Assembly: GCF_017742245.1 (NCBI RefSeq)
Contig: NZ_JAGHKO010000001.1
Span: 124,001-188,000, forward strand
Length of the DNA: 64,000 nt
From: Niastella soli
GTDB taxonomy: Bacteria > Bacteroidota > Bacteroidia > Chitinophagales > Chitinophagaceae
Reading direction: 5' to 3'
Below are positions 36,470 through 44,327 of this stretch, piece by piece. The position numbers and the translations under genes are program-made. A model generated the notes under the pieces. That model made no database searches and was not told the origin of the DNA. It saw nothing but the letters and a program-made list of their open reading frames with translations. The number at the start of each line of letters is the position of its first letter. The first letter of the stretch is position 1.

Positions 36470-36902
36470 TCAATAAATAAATAAGTAGTTTAAAAGATGC
36501 TTTTACTATATATCAAAACCAACAGGCCATTAACCGTACTATTCATTAGTTTATTGTGCGCAGATACGATAATATTCCGTTTGCCAATAACCGAAATTGC
36601 ATGGTTAAACAGGCGTCGAAGATAAGAACTTAAGTGATATTTTTTACATACCGCTTCATTACACCTGCCAGCACCAACTTGCAAAAACTGTAATTATTTC
36701 AGTTCCTCGCTTAAAAAGGAACTGCCTTTTTTACCGGCAACGTTGCCGGAAGCCTGTTTTGCAAGCTAATTACCTTGCTAAAGACCACTACACACATTTA
36801 CTTATGCTGATTTCCACCGGTAAGAAAATCCCATGCCCGGATGTAGTACCACATACGCAACTGGCATAATTCATTAAATGTAAACTGTTTGTATACGGGA
36901 CG
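36470..36902. other. Intergenic stretch without convincing gene
   Basis: A short open frame on the minus strand (36490-36684) has no leader, homology or ribosome-site support. A perfect 16-bp palindrome CCGGCAACGTTGCCGG lies at 36734-36749. Nothing else is recognised before the heptad array. Confidence 0.5.
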
Positions 36903-37102
36903 TGAAACGGCAGACGGCAGACGGCAGACGGCAAACGGCAAACGGCAGACGGCAGACGGCAGACGGTAGACGGCAGACGGCAGACGGCAGACGGCAGACG
37001 GCAGACGGCAGACGGCAGACGGCAGACGGAACCTTCGCTACGCTCAGGTCCGTTAATGGGCAATGGGCAGTAGGCAATGGGCAAAAGGCAATGGGCAAAA
37101 GG
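36903..37102. repeat. Heptad arrays GACGGCA/AACGGCA (about 18 units) and GGCAATG/GGCAAAA
   Basis: From 36906 to 37031, 18 units of GACGGCA or AACGGCA run without a break in register (one GACGGTA). A CCTTCGCTACGCTCAGGTCC segment follows, then six or seven GGCAATG, GGCAGTA and GGCAAAA units at about 37055-37102. The array is preceded by GACGTGA, as in the two composite elements near 41.5 and 42.8 kb. Confidence 0.9.
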
Positions 37103-37300
37103 TAAACCCACCCCTACCTCCCGCTTTGCGGGAGGATTCCTTAAAACAAGTATTAACTAAATGACATTGAATGGGCAGTGGGCAGTCAAGAAACGTGAAA
37201 GTCCTAATTGCGGAATTCCGATTATTCGGCAGTCGACAGTCCGCGACGCGGCAAAGCTTTCACCTTCGCTAAAGCTCTGGCGTACGAATCGGTGGGCAAC
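37103..37300. repeat. Dispersed repeat mosaic after the heptad array
   Basis: Contains a near-copy of the 34760-34838 unit (CCCACCCCTACCTCCCGC, hairpin GCTTTGC, then CCTTAAAACAAGTATTAACT), GGGCAGT heptads, and AACGTGAAAGTCCTAATTGC also found at 25770. It ends at the stop of the GH127 gene at 37302. Confidence 0.65.
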
Positions 37301-37301
37301 T

Positions 37302-39662
37302 TTACTCCCCCCTCATCATCCTTACTTCCCCATAAACAGGTCCTACCATATTGTTTGCCGCGGGTTTAAAAGTTACTTTTATCTGTTGTTTTCCTTTAGT
37401 GAGATCAACAGGAATGGGATATATGAGATCATAGAATTTACTGGCCTTGTATTTATTGAGGTCTTCCGTGGCAATTTTTACATCATCTACAAGTATATCG
37501 AAGTTCCGGCCTCTATTATCCATTCCCCAATAAGTACACAACAAGCTGTTTGTTTTGTCAGCATCGACCTTCATGTTAAACGAGAAGTACCCGTCAGGAT
37601 ATGCCAATCGGTATTTCCGGGTATGCTCTTCACCAGTATTTACTTTCTCCCCTGCAAATTCATGATCGCGTTCTGGCTGCATTTCGCCCAGGCGCAACAA
37701 ATCCACCGTCTTTACTTCCATCTCATGGCGTTTTTTTCGTTCGGCTTCCACCACCTTTTGTTGTTCGGCCCAGCTTTGTGGGGTGAACAGGTCCCAGTAC
37801 ACACTGTAAAATTCTTTTTGTACCTGGTTAAAAGGCATCAGTGTAACTTCCTGTGGTTGACCTGCATTTACAGAATGAAAGACCAGGGGCTGATTGGCAT
37901 CGGCCTTTAACCAACTGGCCGGGTTTGCTTCTGCCGACACCAGCACTGGAATACCGGTAACCGGATCCGGTTCCTTAGTACCTAATACACCTGCCAATAC
38001 CACCGGGCCATAAAAAACTGCCAGGCGATTGGCATTATCTGGCATCGATCGGGTATATAATTGCAGACTTGGTTTAAACAGTATAGCATCGCCTGTTTTC
38101 CAAAGCCGGGTGATGGTAAAATAGCCATCGGCATCGGGTTTAATATTCGTTTGCTCTTTTCCGTTCACAGCTACCCAAACACCCTGTTTTGACCAGTAGG
38201 GATTACGAATACGCAAGGGAAACGACACCGGCCTTGCCGCCTTGATAGCAAACCTTATCCAATTACTTTCGGGCAGTTGTGTTTGTTGTTCAATAGTTAC
38301 CCCTTTTTCCTTCCAGTTCAATCGTGATGCAATGAACAGGTTTACATATAAGCTGCCATCGACTCCCTGGTAATAAATACTTTCGCCATACTTCACATGG
38401 TTTTCCATACCCGAGCCCACACAACAGGTAAAGGTATTAAACGAATCGCTGAATTCTTTTTGCGTCCCCATGCGCAGCGGCACAAAATAACACATCATCC
38501 CGTTGCTATGGTCTTGAGACGACAGTATGTGGTTGTACAGGGCCCGTTCATAATAATCCATCAGGCTGGCGGCGGGCTGCAATGCAAACAAATGCCGGGT
38601 CAGCTTCAGCATATTGTAGGTATTGCAGGTTTCCATAGTATTATCGGTAAGCGTTTCATTGAGTTGACCAGCAGGCCCCAGGTATTCGTAATTGCTGTTG
38701 CCACCAGGGGCATAAGTATGATGGTCCACTACGGTTTGCCAGAAGAAATCAGCGATGGTTTTATCCTTATCACTTGCAGTCAATTCGTAACGGCGGATGC
38801 AACCAATGACCTTTGGTATTTGTGTATTGCTGTGTTTACCTGGCAGGATGTCTTTTTGCATGGCCAGTGAATCGAGGATGCGTTTATCGTGGAATTTATA
38901 AGAAAGGTCCAGGTATTTTTTTTCGCCCGTGAGCCCATAAGTATTCACCAGCACATCGTTCATACCGCCATACTCACAAAATAACATGCGTTGCAGGGAA
39001 CTGTCGGGCAGGTTGCGCAACAGGCGGGCTGTCCAGTCGGCCATACCGGTTTCCACTGTCAATGCTTTTTTGTTGTCGCAATAGAGATACGCATCAAGCA
39101 AACCGGCCATGATCTTGTGGACCGTATACCAGGGAGACCAGGCGCCATTGAGATCAAACCCGCGCGAACGGATATTACCTTTTTCTACTTCGGCCCACAT
39201 GCTGTCTTCTTTGGGGATAGCCCCTACATAGCCATTGCGCTTAGGTTGGCATTCGGCCAGTTCATCTACGATGTAATTTACTTTATCGAGAAACTGTTTA
39301 TCGTGCGAAACGGCATACTGCATGGCACAGGCCGATAAATAATGACCGAGGGTATGACCTGCCAGTCCACTGTGTTCCCAACCACCATAATGAGCCCCTT
39401 TTGCTTTTAGTCCGGCGTGTTCGCGAAAATCGGCCAACAGGCGATCTGGTTCTATCACCTGCAAATAACGTACATCTGCTTCCATTGCTTCCTTAAATGG
39501 TCCATCGAGCAACTGTACATCCTGCAGATGGAAGCTGTATGCCTTTAGCGGCACTACCGGCTTCACTTTCATTTTTGGCTGTACTTTTTCCGGGACATAA
39601 GATTGAGAGAAAACGCATTGGCAAAATAATAGCGCATATGTAATAAGGGAACACTTTTTCAT
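37302..39662 (-). CDS. GH127-type beta-L-arabinofuranosidase (DUF1680)
   Basis: 786 residues with a signal peptide ending CQCVFSQ. The (alpha/alpha)6 domain covers residues about 45-560: LLDGPFKEAMEADVRYL, GWEHSGLAGHTLGHYLSA, WSPWYTVHKIMAGLLDAY. The zinc-thiolate site is intact: Glu344 and Cys346 in ETCNTYN, and Cys413-Cys414 in FTCCVGSGMEN. These match Glu338, Cys340, Cys417 and Cys418 of Bifidobacterium HypBA1, where Cys417 is the nucleophile. A beta-sandwich and a C-terminal extension of about 130 residues follow. It should release L-arabinofuranose from hydroxyproline-linked or plant arabinans. No SusCD pair is adjacent. Confidence 0.9.
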   Translation of the reverse strand: MKKCSLITYALLFCQCVFSQSYVPEKVQPKMKVKPVVPLKAYSFHLQDVQLLDGPFKEAMEADVRYLQVIEPDRLLADFREHAGLKAKGAHYGGWEHSGLAGHTLGHYLSACAMQYAVSHDKQFLDKVNYIVDELAECQPKRNGYVGAIPKEDSMWAEVEKGNIRSRGFDLNGAWSPWYTVHKIMAGLLDAYLYCDNKKALTVETGMADWTARLLRNLPDSSLQRMLFCEYGGMNDVLVNTYGLTGEKKYLDLSYKFHDKRILDSLAMQKDILPGKHSNTQIPKVIGCIRRYELTASDKDKTIADFFWQTVVDHHTYAPGGNSNYEYLGPAGQLNETLTDNTMETCNTYNMLKLTRHLFALQPAASLMDYYERALYNHILSSQDHSNGMMCYFVPLRMGTQKEFSDSFNTFTCCVGSGMENHVKYGESIYYQGVDGSLYVNLFIASRLNWKEKGVTIEQQTQLPESNWIRFAIKAARPVSFPLRIRNPYWSKQGVWVAVNGKEQTNIKPDADGYFTITRLWKTGDAILFKPSLQLYTRSMPDNANRLAVFYGPVVLAGVLGTKEPDPVTGIPVLVSAEANPASWLKADANQPLVFHSVNAGQPQEVTLMPFNQVQKEFYSVYWDLFTPQSWAEQQKVVEAERKKRHEMEVKTVDLLRLGEMQPERDHEFAGEKVNTGEEHTRKYRLAYPDGYFSFNMKVDADKTNSLLCTYWGMDNRGRNFDILVDDVKIATEDLNKYKASKFYDLIYPIPVDLTKGKQQIKVTFKPAANNMVGPVYGEVRMMRGE

Positions 39663-39755
39663 ATAAAGACACAGTTATTAGGTTATTGGGTTATTAAGTT
39701 TTTGAAGCCATCAAACTAATGAACCTAAGAACTTAATAACTTACAAACTAGACTC

Positions 39756-41465
39756 TTATTTATAGAATCGCCACTCAGCTTTATAATCTTTTGGTATAGG
39801 TTGATTCGTCAATATTGCCCTTACCATAGTAACCGGCAGAGCGTTTTCATGCAATACAGCATCATGATATTGCTGGTAGGTCATTTTACCCTTATCAACC
39901 AATTCCTTTTTCAGGGCATAGAATTGCAATCCGCCGATCATATATGCCAACTGGTACAACGGACTATATCCGCCTACAAACGATCGCCGCACTTCCCCTT
40001 CGGCATTGGCCCGCTCGTGCCCTACCCGGTCAACCAGGAAATCGATACATTGCTGAGGCGTCCATTTACCCAGGTGATAGTTCAATGAAAATATGATGCG
40101 GGCACAACGGTGCATCCGCCAGAACAACATGCCAACCCGGTCTTCGGGTGATTGTGGAAAATGCAGGTCCCACAACAGCATTTCCCAGTAGAGTGACCAC
40201 CCCTCTATCCAGAAAGGGGTATCAAAATCTCGATAGGCTTTGTACCGTCTGTTCATAAACCCCTGCAGGTGATGACCGGCAATAAGTTCATGGTGTACCG
40301 TTGCGCGGGAAAAATGCGGATTATTCCCACGCATGCTCATCAGCTTATCATCTTCTTCCATGGTATTGGTGGGGTAAGAAATACTCAACACTTCTCCGCC
40401 CGTAAAAAAAGGATTCACCAGTTGCCGTTCGGGCGTCATCATGATCATCCGCCAGGTTTCTTCCGCCACAGGGGGAATGGTAACCAGTTTATTCTTTTTC
40501 AAAAAGTCAACGGATTCGTTGTATAGTTTCATGATGGCCTCGGGTTGTTTTCCAGGTGGCACATAAGTATTCTTTACTTTTTCCAGCGCCTTCTTCCAGT
40601 CCTTCCCAAAACCCATTTCCTGGGAAGCTTTCAACATTTCCCCATCGCACCAGGCAAATTCCTTATTGGCAATCTCAATCAACTCTTCAGGTGTATAGGG
40701 AATATATTCCAGTTGCAATTGACGGATGATCTCCTCTTTTCCGATGGGATATCCTACGATATGACTACCATCGTCTTTCCCACCAGGTGCTGCTTTCCCT
40801 TTTTCCTGCCATAATTTACCATAGGCAGTCAGCGCACTGTCGAGGTGTTTAAAGGTGTCGGGCATCCACCAGCTATAACCAGGGTCATAACCGGAATAAA
40901 ATTCATTCACGCTTTTCAGGGCAGCCTGTAATCCTTTTACAATTCCCTGCGCCCGGCGGATAAGATCAATGGTTATGCTGGAGTCTTTGGACAGTGATCT
41001 GGACAACAGGTTAATGTTTTGCGTACTGGTTTTCATATTCGCCGCCCATTGTTGCGCATCGGGCTGGGAGCCACGCCGGCGGAACTTTTCCATTTCATAG
41101 ATCTCTGTTGAAAACGAAAACCAGTTATTCAGTTGTTCGCATTCTCTTTTCTCCACCTCCAGCAAACGCGTTTGTTCATCTAGGTTTCTTTTAAACAGGA
41201 TATAATCTATCCGGCTGCCGGTGGGCAGGTTGTCGTAATTTATTTGCTGTACCTGTTTGGTATAATCGGTAACGAGCGATGCAAACCTGTTACGCCGTTC
41301 AGGGGAGTTTTCTACAAAATAAAAACGGTTAAGGCTGCCGCGGTCGGCTTCGTATTGAACCATCAGGTTGTTTACTTCGCTGTTTTGCTGATACAATACG
41401 GTTTGGGCCGTTGATGAAACCGCCATGAGCAATATGCTCAGGATAAGTGTATGTTGTTTTCTCAT
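39756..41465 (-). CDS. DUF885 family metallopeptidase-like exported protein
   Basis: 569 residues from the ATG at 41465 (MRKQHTLILSILLM), because further upstream the frame is only heptad repeat. A signal peptide ends VSSTAQ. A zinc-type motif HHELIAGHHLQGF corresponds to the HExxxGHHLQ of DUF885, with a downstream EGWSLYWEMLLWDL supplying the further Glu. Members are putative carboxypeptidase-like or lipid-active hydrolases; the function is not settled. It is followed 93 nt later by the GH127 gene on the same strand. Confidence 0.86.
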   Translation of the reverse strand: MRKQHTLILSILLMAVSSTAQTVLYQQNSEVNNLMVQYEADRGSLNRFYFVENSPERRNRFASLVTDYTKQVQQINYDNLPTGSRIDYILFKRNLDEQTRLLEVEKRECEQLNNWFSFSTEIYEMEKFRRRGSQPDAQQWAANMKTSTQNINLLSRSLSKDSSITIDLIRRAQGIVKGLQAALKSVNEFYSGYDPGYSWWMPDTFKHLDSALTAYGKLWQEKGKAAPGGKDDGSHIVGYPIGKEEIIRQLQLEYIPYTPEELIEIANKEFAWCDGEMLKASQEMGFGKDWKKALEKVKNTYVPPGKQPEAIMKLYNESVDFLKKNKLVTIPPVAEETWRMIMMTPERQLVNPFFTGGEVLSISYPTNTMEEDDKLMSMRGNNPHFSRATVHHELIAGHHLQGFMNRRYKAYRDFDTPFWIEGWSLYWEMLLWDLHFPQSPEDRVGMLFWRMHRCARIIFSLNYHLGKWTPQQCIDFLVDRVGHERANAEGEVRRSFVGGYSPLYQLAYMIGGLQFYALKKELVDKGKMTYQQYHDAVLHENALPVTMVRAILTNQPIPKDYKAEWRFYK

Positions 41466-41483
41466 AAGCGATTTAGTGAGGCT

Positions 41484-41733
41484 ATTGTGAGTTGTCAGTT
41501 GTGAGTTGTGAGTGGTGAATCGTGAAACGGCAAACGGCAGACGGCAAACGGCAGACGGCAAACATGACTCGCGACTGTTGAGACTAATAACTATCTTGCG
41601 GCGCCTAAATTTTTCTGCCTTCTGCCTTCTGCCTTCTGCCTTCTGCCTTCTGCCTTCTGCCTTCTGCCTTCTGCCTTCTGCCTTCTGCCTTCTGCCTTCT
41701 GCCTTCTGCCTTCTGCCTTCTGCCTTCTGCCTT
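41484..41733. repeat. Composite heptad element A
   Basis: Every word is 7 bp: ATTGTGA, GTTGTCA, GTTGTGA (twice), GTGGTGA, ATCGTGA, then five AACGGCA/GACGGCA, AACATGA, CTCGCGA, CTGTTGA, a 28-nt non-repetitive centre (GACTAATAACTATC, then TTGCGGCGCCTAAA), and 17 exact units of CTGCCTT (41615-41733). The array stops 2 nt from the stop codon of the DapA-family gene at 41736. Left and right arms are imperfect inverted repeats (GGCAGAC versus GGCAGAA). Confidence 0.92.
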
Positions 41734-41735
41734 CA

Positions 41736-42650
41736 TCATTTCGCAAACTGTAACTCCGGCAATACCGGTCTGTTAGCAATCCCTTCTTTAATGATCGACA
41801 AAACCCTTTCCCTTTCCTCCCCTATCAGTGTTAACCGTGGCGCACGAACGTATTCCGAACCTAATCCAACCTGCGTTTCGGCCAGCTTGATGTATTGCAC
41901 CAGTTTGGGATGAATATCCAACTCCAGCAGCGGCAGGAACCAGCGGTAAATGGCGCGGGCTTCTTCCAGCATCCCTGCTTTTATCAATCTATACACCGCT
42001 ACGGTTTCCCGGGGGAATGCGGTTACCAGTCCACCTACCCAGCCATCGGCGCCCATCAGCAATTCTTCCATAGCCAGGGTATCAACCCCACATAATATTT
42101 TATACCGGTCGCCAAACCGATTGATCAAACGCGTAACATTCGATACATCACGAGTTGATTCCTTCACCGCCTGGATGTTATCGCATTCAAGGAGTTGTTC
42201 AAAAATATCGAGCGTTACGTCTACTTTATAATCAACAGGATTGTTATAGATCATAATGGGCAGATCAGTTGACTGTGCAACGGCCTTGAAAAACGTCAGC
42301 GTTTCGCGGTCATCACTTTTATATCGCATGGGTGGTAATAACATCAACCCTTTTACCCCCCAGCTTTTGCCCAACGCAGCCTGTTTGATGGCTTCTTTGG
42401 TAGCGCCTTCTGCAATGTTCAATACCACCGGTACTGGTCCGGCTATTTCAATGGCCAGTTTCACCAGGGTTTCTTTCTCTTCGGTTGTCAGCGTGCTGGC
42501 TTCGCCCAGGCTGCCTCCCAATACAATACCATCCACGCCGGCATCCAATTGTGACTGCAAGCCTTTTTCGAACAATGCCAGGTCGAGGGTATCATTGGCT
42601 GTAAACTTGGTTGTGAAGGCAGGAAAAATCCCTTTCCATGATATACTCAT
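41736..42650 (-). CDS. DapA/NanA superfamily lyase (class I aldolase fold), possibly hydroxyproline pathway
   Basis: 304 residues, cytoplasmic. The Schiff-base lysine is Lys163 in [13 protein letters not shown], and Tyr135 in [14 protein letters not shown] is the conserved partner. GGSLGEAST replaces the GTTGE loop that binds the keto-acid carboxylate. From memory, proteins with YNNPVDY and KESTRDVSN accompany AraC regulators in Bacteroidota hydroxyproline catabolism, as pyrroline-4-hydroxy-2-carboxylate deaminase-like enzymes. The divergent AraC gene here fits that, but no epimerase or oxidase gene is nearby. N-acetylneuraminate lyase is the alternative and would link it to PUL 2. Flanked on both sides by composite heptad elements. 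Confidence 0.82.
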   Translation of the reverse strand: MSISWKGIFPAFTTKFTANDTLDLALFEKGLQSQLDAGVDGIVLGGSLGEASTLTTEEKETLVKLAIEIAGPVPVVLNIAEGATKEAIKQAALGKSWGVKGLMLLPPMRYKSDDRETLTFFKAVAQSTDLPIMIYNNPVDYKVDVTLDIFEQLLECDNIQAVKESTRDVSNVTRLINRFGDRYKILCGVDTLAMEELLMGADGWVGGLVTAFPRETVAVYRLIKAGMLEEARAIYRWFLPLLELDIHPKLVQYIKLAETQVGLGSEYVRAPRLTLIGEERERVLSIIKEGIANRPVLPELQFAK

Positions 42651-42728
42651 TCGTAATAATTTTTAATAAAAGTATTATGAAACAGTTAGTATAGGATAGC
42701 GGGTTTTAATCAGTTTGTTACCGATATT

Positions 42729-43045
42729 AACTAGTGAGTTGTCAGTGGTGAGTGGTGAATCGTGAAACGGCAGACGGCAAACGGCAGACGGCAAACGGCA
42801 AACGGCAAACGGCAGACGGCAAACAGCAAACAGCAAACGGCAGACGGCAAACAGCAAACGGCAAACATGACTCGCGACTGTTGAGACTAATAACTACCTT
42901 GCGGCGCCTAAATTTTTCTGCCTTCTGCCTTCTGCCTTCTGCCTTCTGCCTTCTGCCTTCTGCCTTCTGCCTTCTGCCTTCTGCCTTCTGCCTTCTGCCT
43001 TCTGCCTTCTGCCTTCTGCCTTCTGCCTTCTGCCCATTCACCACT
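42729..43045. repeat. Composite heptad element B
   Basis: Same design as element A: CTAGTGA, GTTGTCA, GTGGTGA (twice), ATCGTGA, then 14 AACGGCA/GACGGCA/AACAGCA units, AACATGA, CTCGCGA, CTGTTGA, the same 28-nt centre with one base changed, and 16.7 units of CTGCCTT (42918-43034), followed by CATTCACCACTT. The ends AGTGGTGAAT and ATTCACCACT are inverted, so the whole element can fold back. It occupies the spacer between the divergent DapA-family and AraC genes. Confidence 0.92.
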
Positions 43046-43088
43046 TCTTAACCAATATTAACTTCCTGCGCGGCACTGTGAGAAAAAA

Positions 43089-43113
43089 TTGGTAATATTG
43101 GTAAACCAACCAA
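43089..43113. promoter_or_regulatory. Nested TTGG/CCAA inverted repeats before the AraC gene
   Basis: TTGGTAATATTGGTAAACC then AACCAA: an inner near-palindrome TTGGTAAACCAA (43098-43109) is framed by an outer TTGG (43089) and CCAA (43110-43113). It ends about 10 nt before the AraC start codon, so a bound protein would block expression. The inner site differs by one base from the GntR operators at 8113 and 8128. Confidence 0.5.
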
Positions 43114-43123
43114 ACTACTGCAA

Positions 43124-44002
43124 ATGAAAGTCGTTCATTTCACCATACCGGTTTCGCAGGAACATTCCATCATGGTTCAGGAAGATAAGTTACCACATTT
43201 TTACAATCATTTGCACCGTCACAATGAGACCCAGCTTACCTGGATCATAAAAGGTGAAGGAACCCTTATAGCCGGCACCTGTATGCAACGCTTTCAATCG
43301 GGCGACATCTATATCCTGGGCGCCAACCAACCCCACCTGTTCAAAAGCGACCCGGATTACTTTGAAAAGAACAGCCAGAAAGACATTCATGCGCTTACTG
43401 TATTTGTTGACCTGCGCGGTCCCTTTGGAAAGATCCTTGATCTACCGGAAATGAATAATGTTAAAAAATTTATGGATATTACCTGCACCGGCTTACAGGT
43501 ACCGGCTTCCTACCAGCAGGACATCAGTAAAAAAATGTTACTGGTAAAAGAAGCCAGAAATGGCATCAGACTGGCATTCTTTATTCAATTGCTGCAAACC
43601 CTCTGCCGCATCAAACAATACAAATCCCTCTCCAATACGCAAACTGAAAGCGCCATCACCGAATCGGAAGGACTGCGCATGAACGACATCTATCAGTATA
43701 CCATGGCGCACTATACCGAGAACATTACGCTTAAACAAATTGCCGATGTGGCCCACCTTACCCCCCAGGCTTTTTGCAGGTACTTTAAAAAACATACCTT
43801 AAAAACCTATGTTGCCTTTTTGAACGAAGTGCGTATCAATGAAGCCTGTAAGAAAATAGTAGGCGAGCATTTTGATAGCCTGGCAGCCGTTGCCTATCAA
43901 AGCGGGTTTAACAATGCCGTTACCTTTAACCGCGTTTTTAAAAAGATCACCGGACAACCTCCCAAAAAGTTCCTTACTGAATACATGCAGAAAGTAAACT
44001 GA
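43124..44002 (+). CDS. AraC-family transcriptional regulator
   Basis: 292 residues. An N-terminal cupin-like effector domain (HLHRHNETQLTWIIKGEGTL, RFQSGDIYILGANQPHLFKS) is followed by two helix-turn-helix units at residues about 190-288: ITLKQIADVAHLTPQAFCRY and LAAVAYQSGFNNAVTFNRVF, closing with ITGQPPKKFL. It is divergent from the DapA-family gene, with composite element B lying between them. Control of the lyase gene is the simplest inference. Confidence 0.92.
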   Translation: MKVVHFTIPVSQEHSIMVQEDKLPHFYNHLHRHNETQLTWIIKGEGTLIAGTCMQRFQSGDIYILGANQPHLFKSDPDYFEKNSQKDIHALTVFVDLRGPFGKILDLPEMNNVKKFMDITCTGLQVPASYQQDISKKMLLVKEARNGIRLAFFIQLLQTLCRIKQYKSLSNTQTESAITESEGLRMNDIYQYTMAHYTENITLKQIADVAHLTPQAFCRYFKKHTLKTYVAFLNEVRINEACKKIVGEHFDSLAAVAYQSGFNNAVTFNRVFKKITGQPPKKFLTEYMQKVN

Positions 44003-44327
44003 TCATATATTTTCATTCTTTCATACCCCTCATCTTGTATATAATTCTAACTTATCATCGATTGACAGGCACTGTTAAAAGGATAAGCTGAAAATAAATG
44101 TGTTTCCCCGGAAACTTTGTTATTAATTTGAACGCCTGCAATAACCTGCGTTAAAGACAACCCTATAATAGCCAGCCTTTCCTACGCCCATACATTACCC
44201 CTATTCCATGCCTTCTACGCATGGTGCCATCCATTAATATAACCTTTTACTAATAGCTATCCCTGCTAAGGCGGGCGGGCATGCTTTGCCCTGCACGCAA
44301 CCGTATAAGCGAACAAATTCCCTATAT
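44003..44327. other. Intergenic leader region of the large T9SS cargo gene
   Basis: No gene seen. It includes a GC-rich patch (AAGGCGGGCGGGCATGC) near 44268-44284 and no clear TAnnTTTG promoter; the nearest approximate -7 box is TTAATTTG near 44132. Confidence 0.4.

Noticed and set aside
36490-36684. 64-residue open frame on the minus strand downstream of the SET gene's upstream region
   Set aside because: No supporting features; probably chance.
36734-36749. CCGGCAACGTTGCCGG as a terminator
   Set aside because: No T-tract follows on either strand in the needed direction; kept only as a palindrome.
36788-37111. Open frames of repeated LPSAVCR/RRQTADG peptides over the heptad array on both strands
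   Set aside because: Any stop-free 7-bp repeat is open in all frames of that strand; there is no leader, homology or upstream signal.
41591-41779. Apparent Lys/Glu/Gly-rich repeat protein (GRRQKAE units) over the CTGCCTT array
   Set aside because: It is a translation of the heptad repeat overlapping the 3' end of the DapA-family gene.
41736-42650. Firm naming of the DapA-family gene as nanA
   Set aside because: GGSLGEAST and the AraC partner fit another branch at least as well, and it is 15 kb away from PUL 2.
41484-43045. CRISPR array
   Set aside because: Units are 7 bp, contiguous and without spacers; no cas genes in the window.
42742-43051. Repeat proteins in both directions over composite element B
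   Set aside because: Same reason: both strands are open only because of the 7-bp periodicity.
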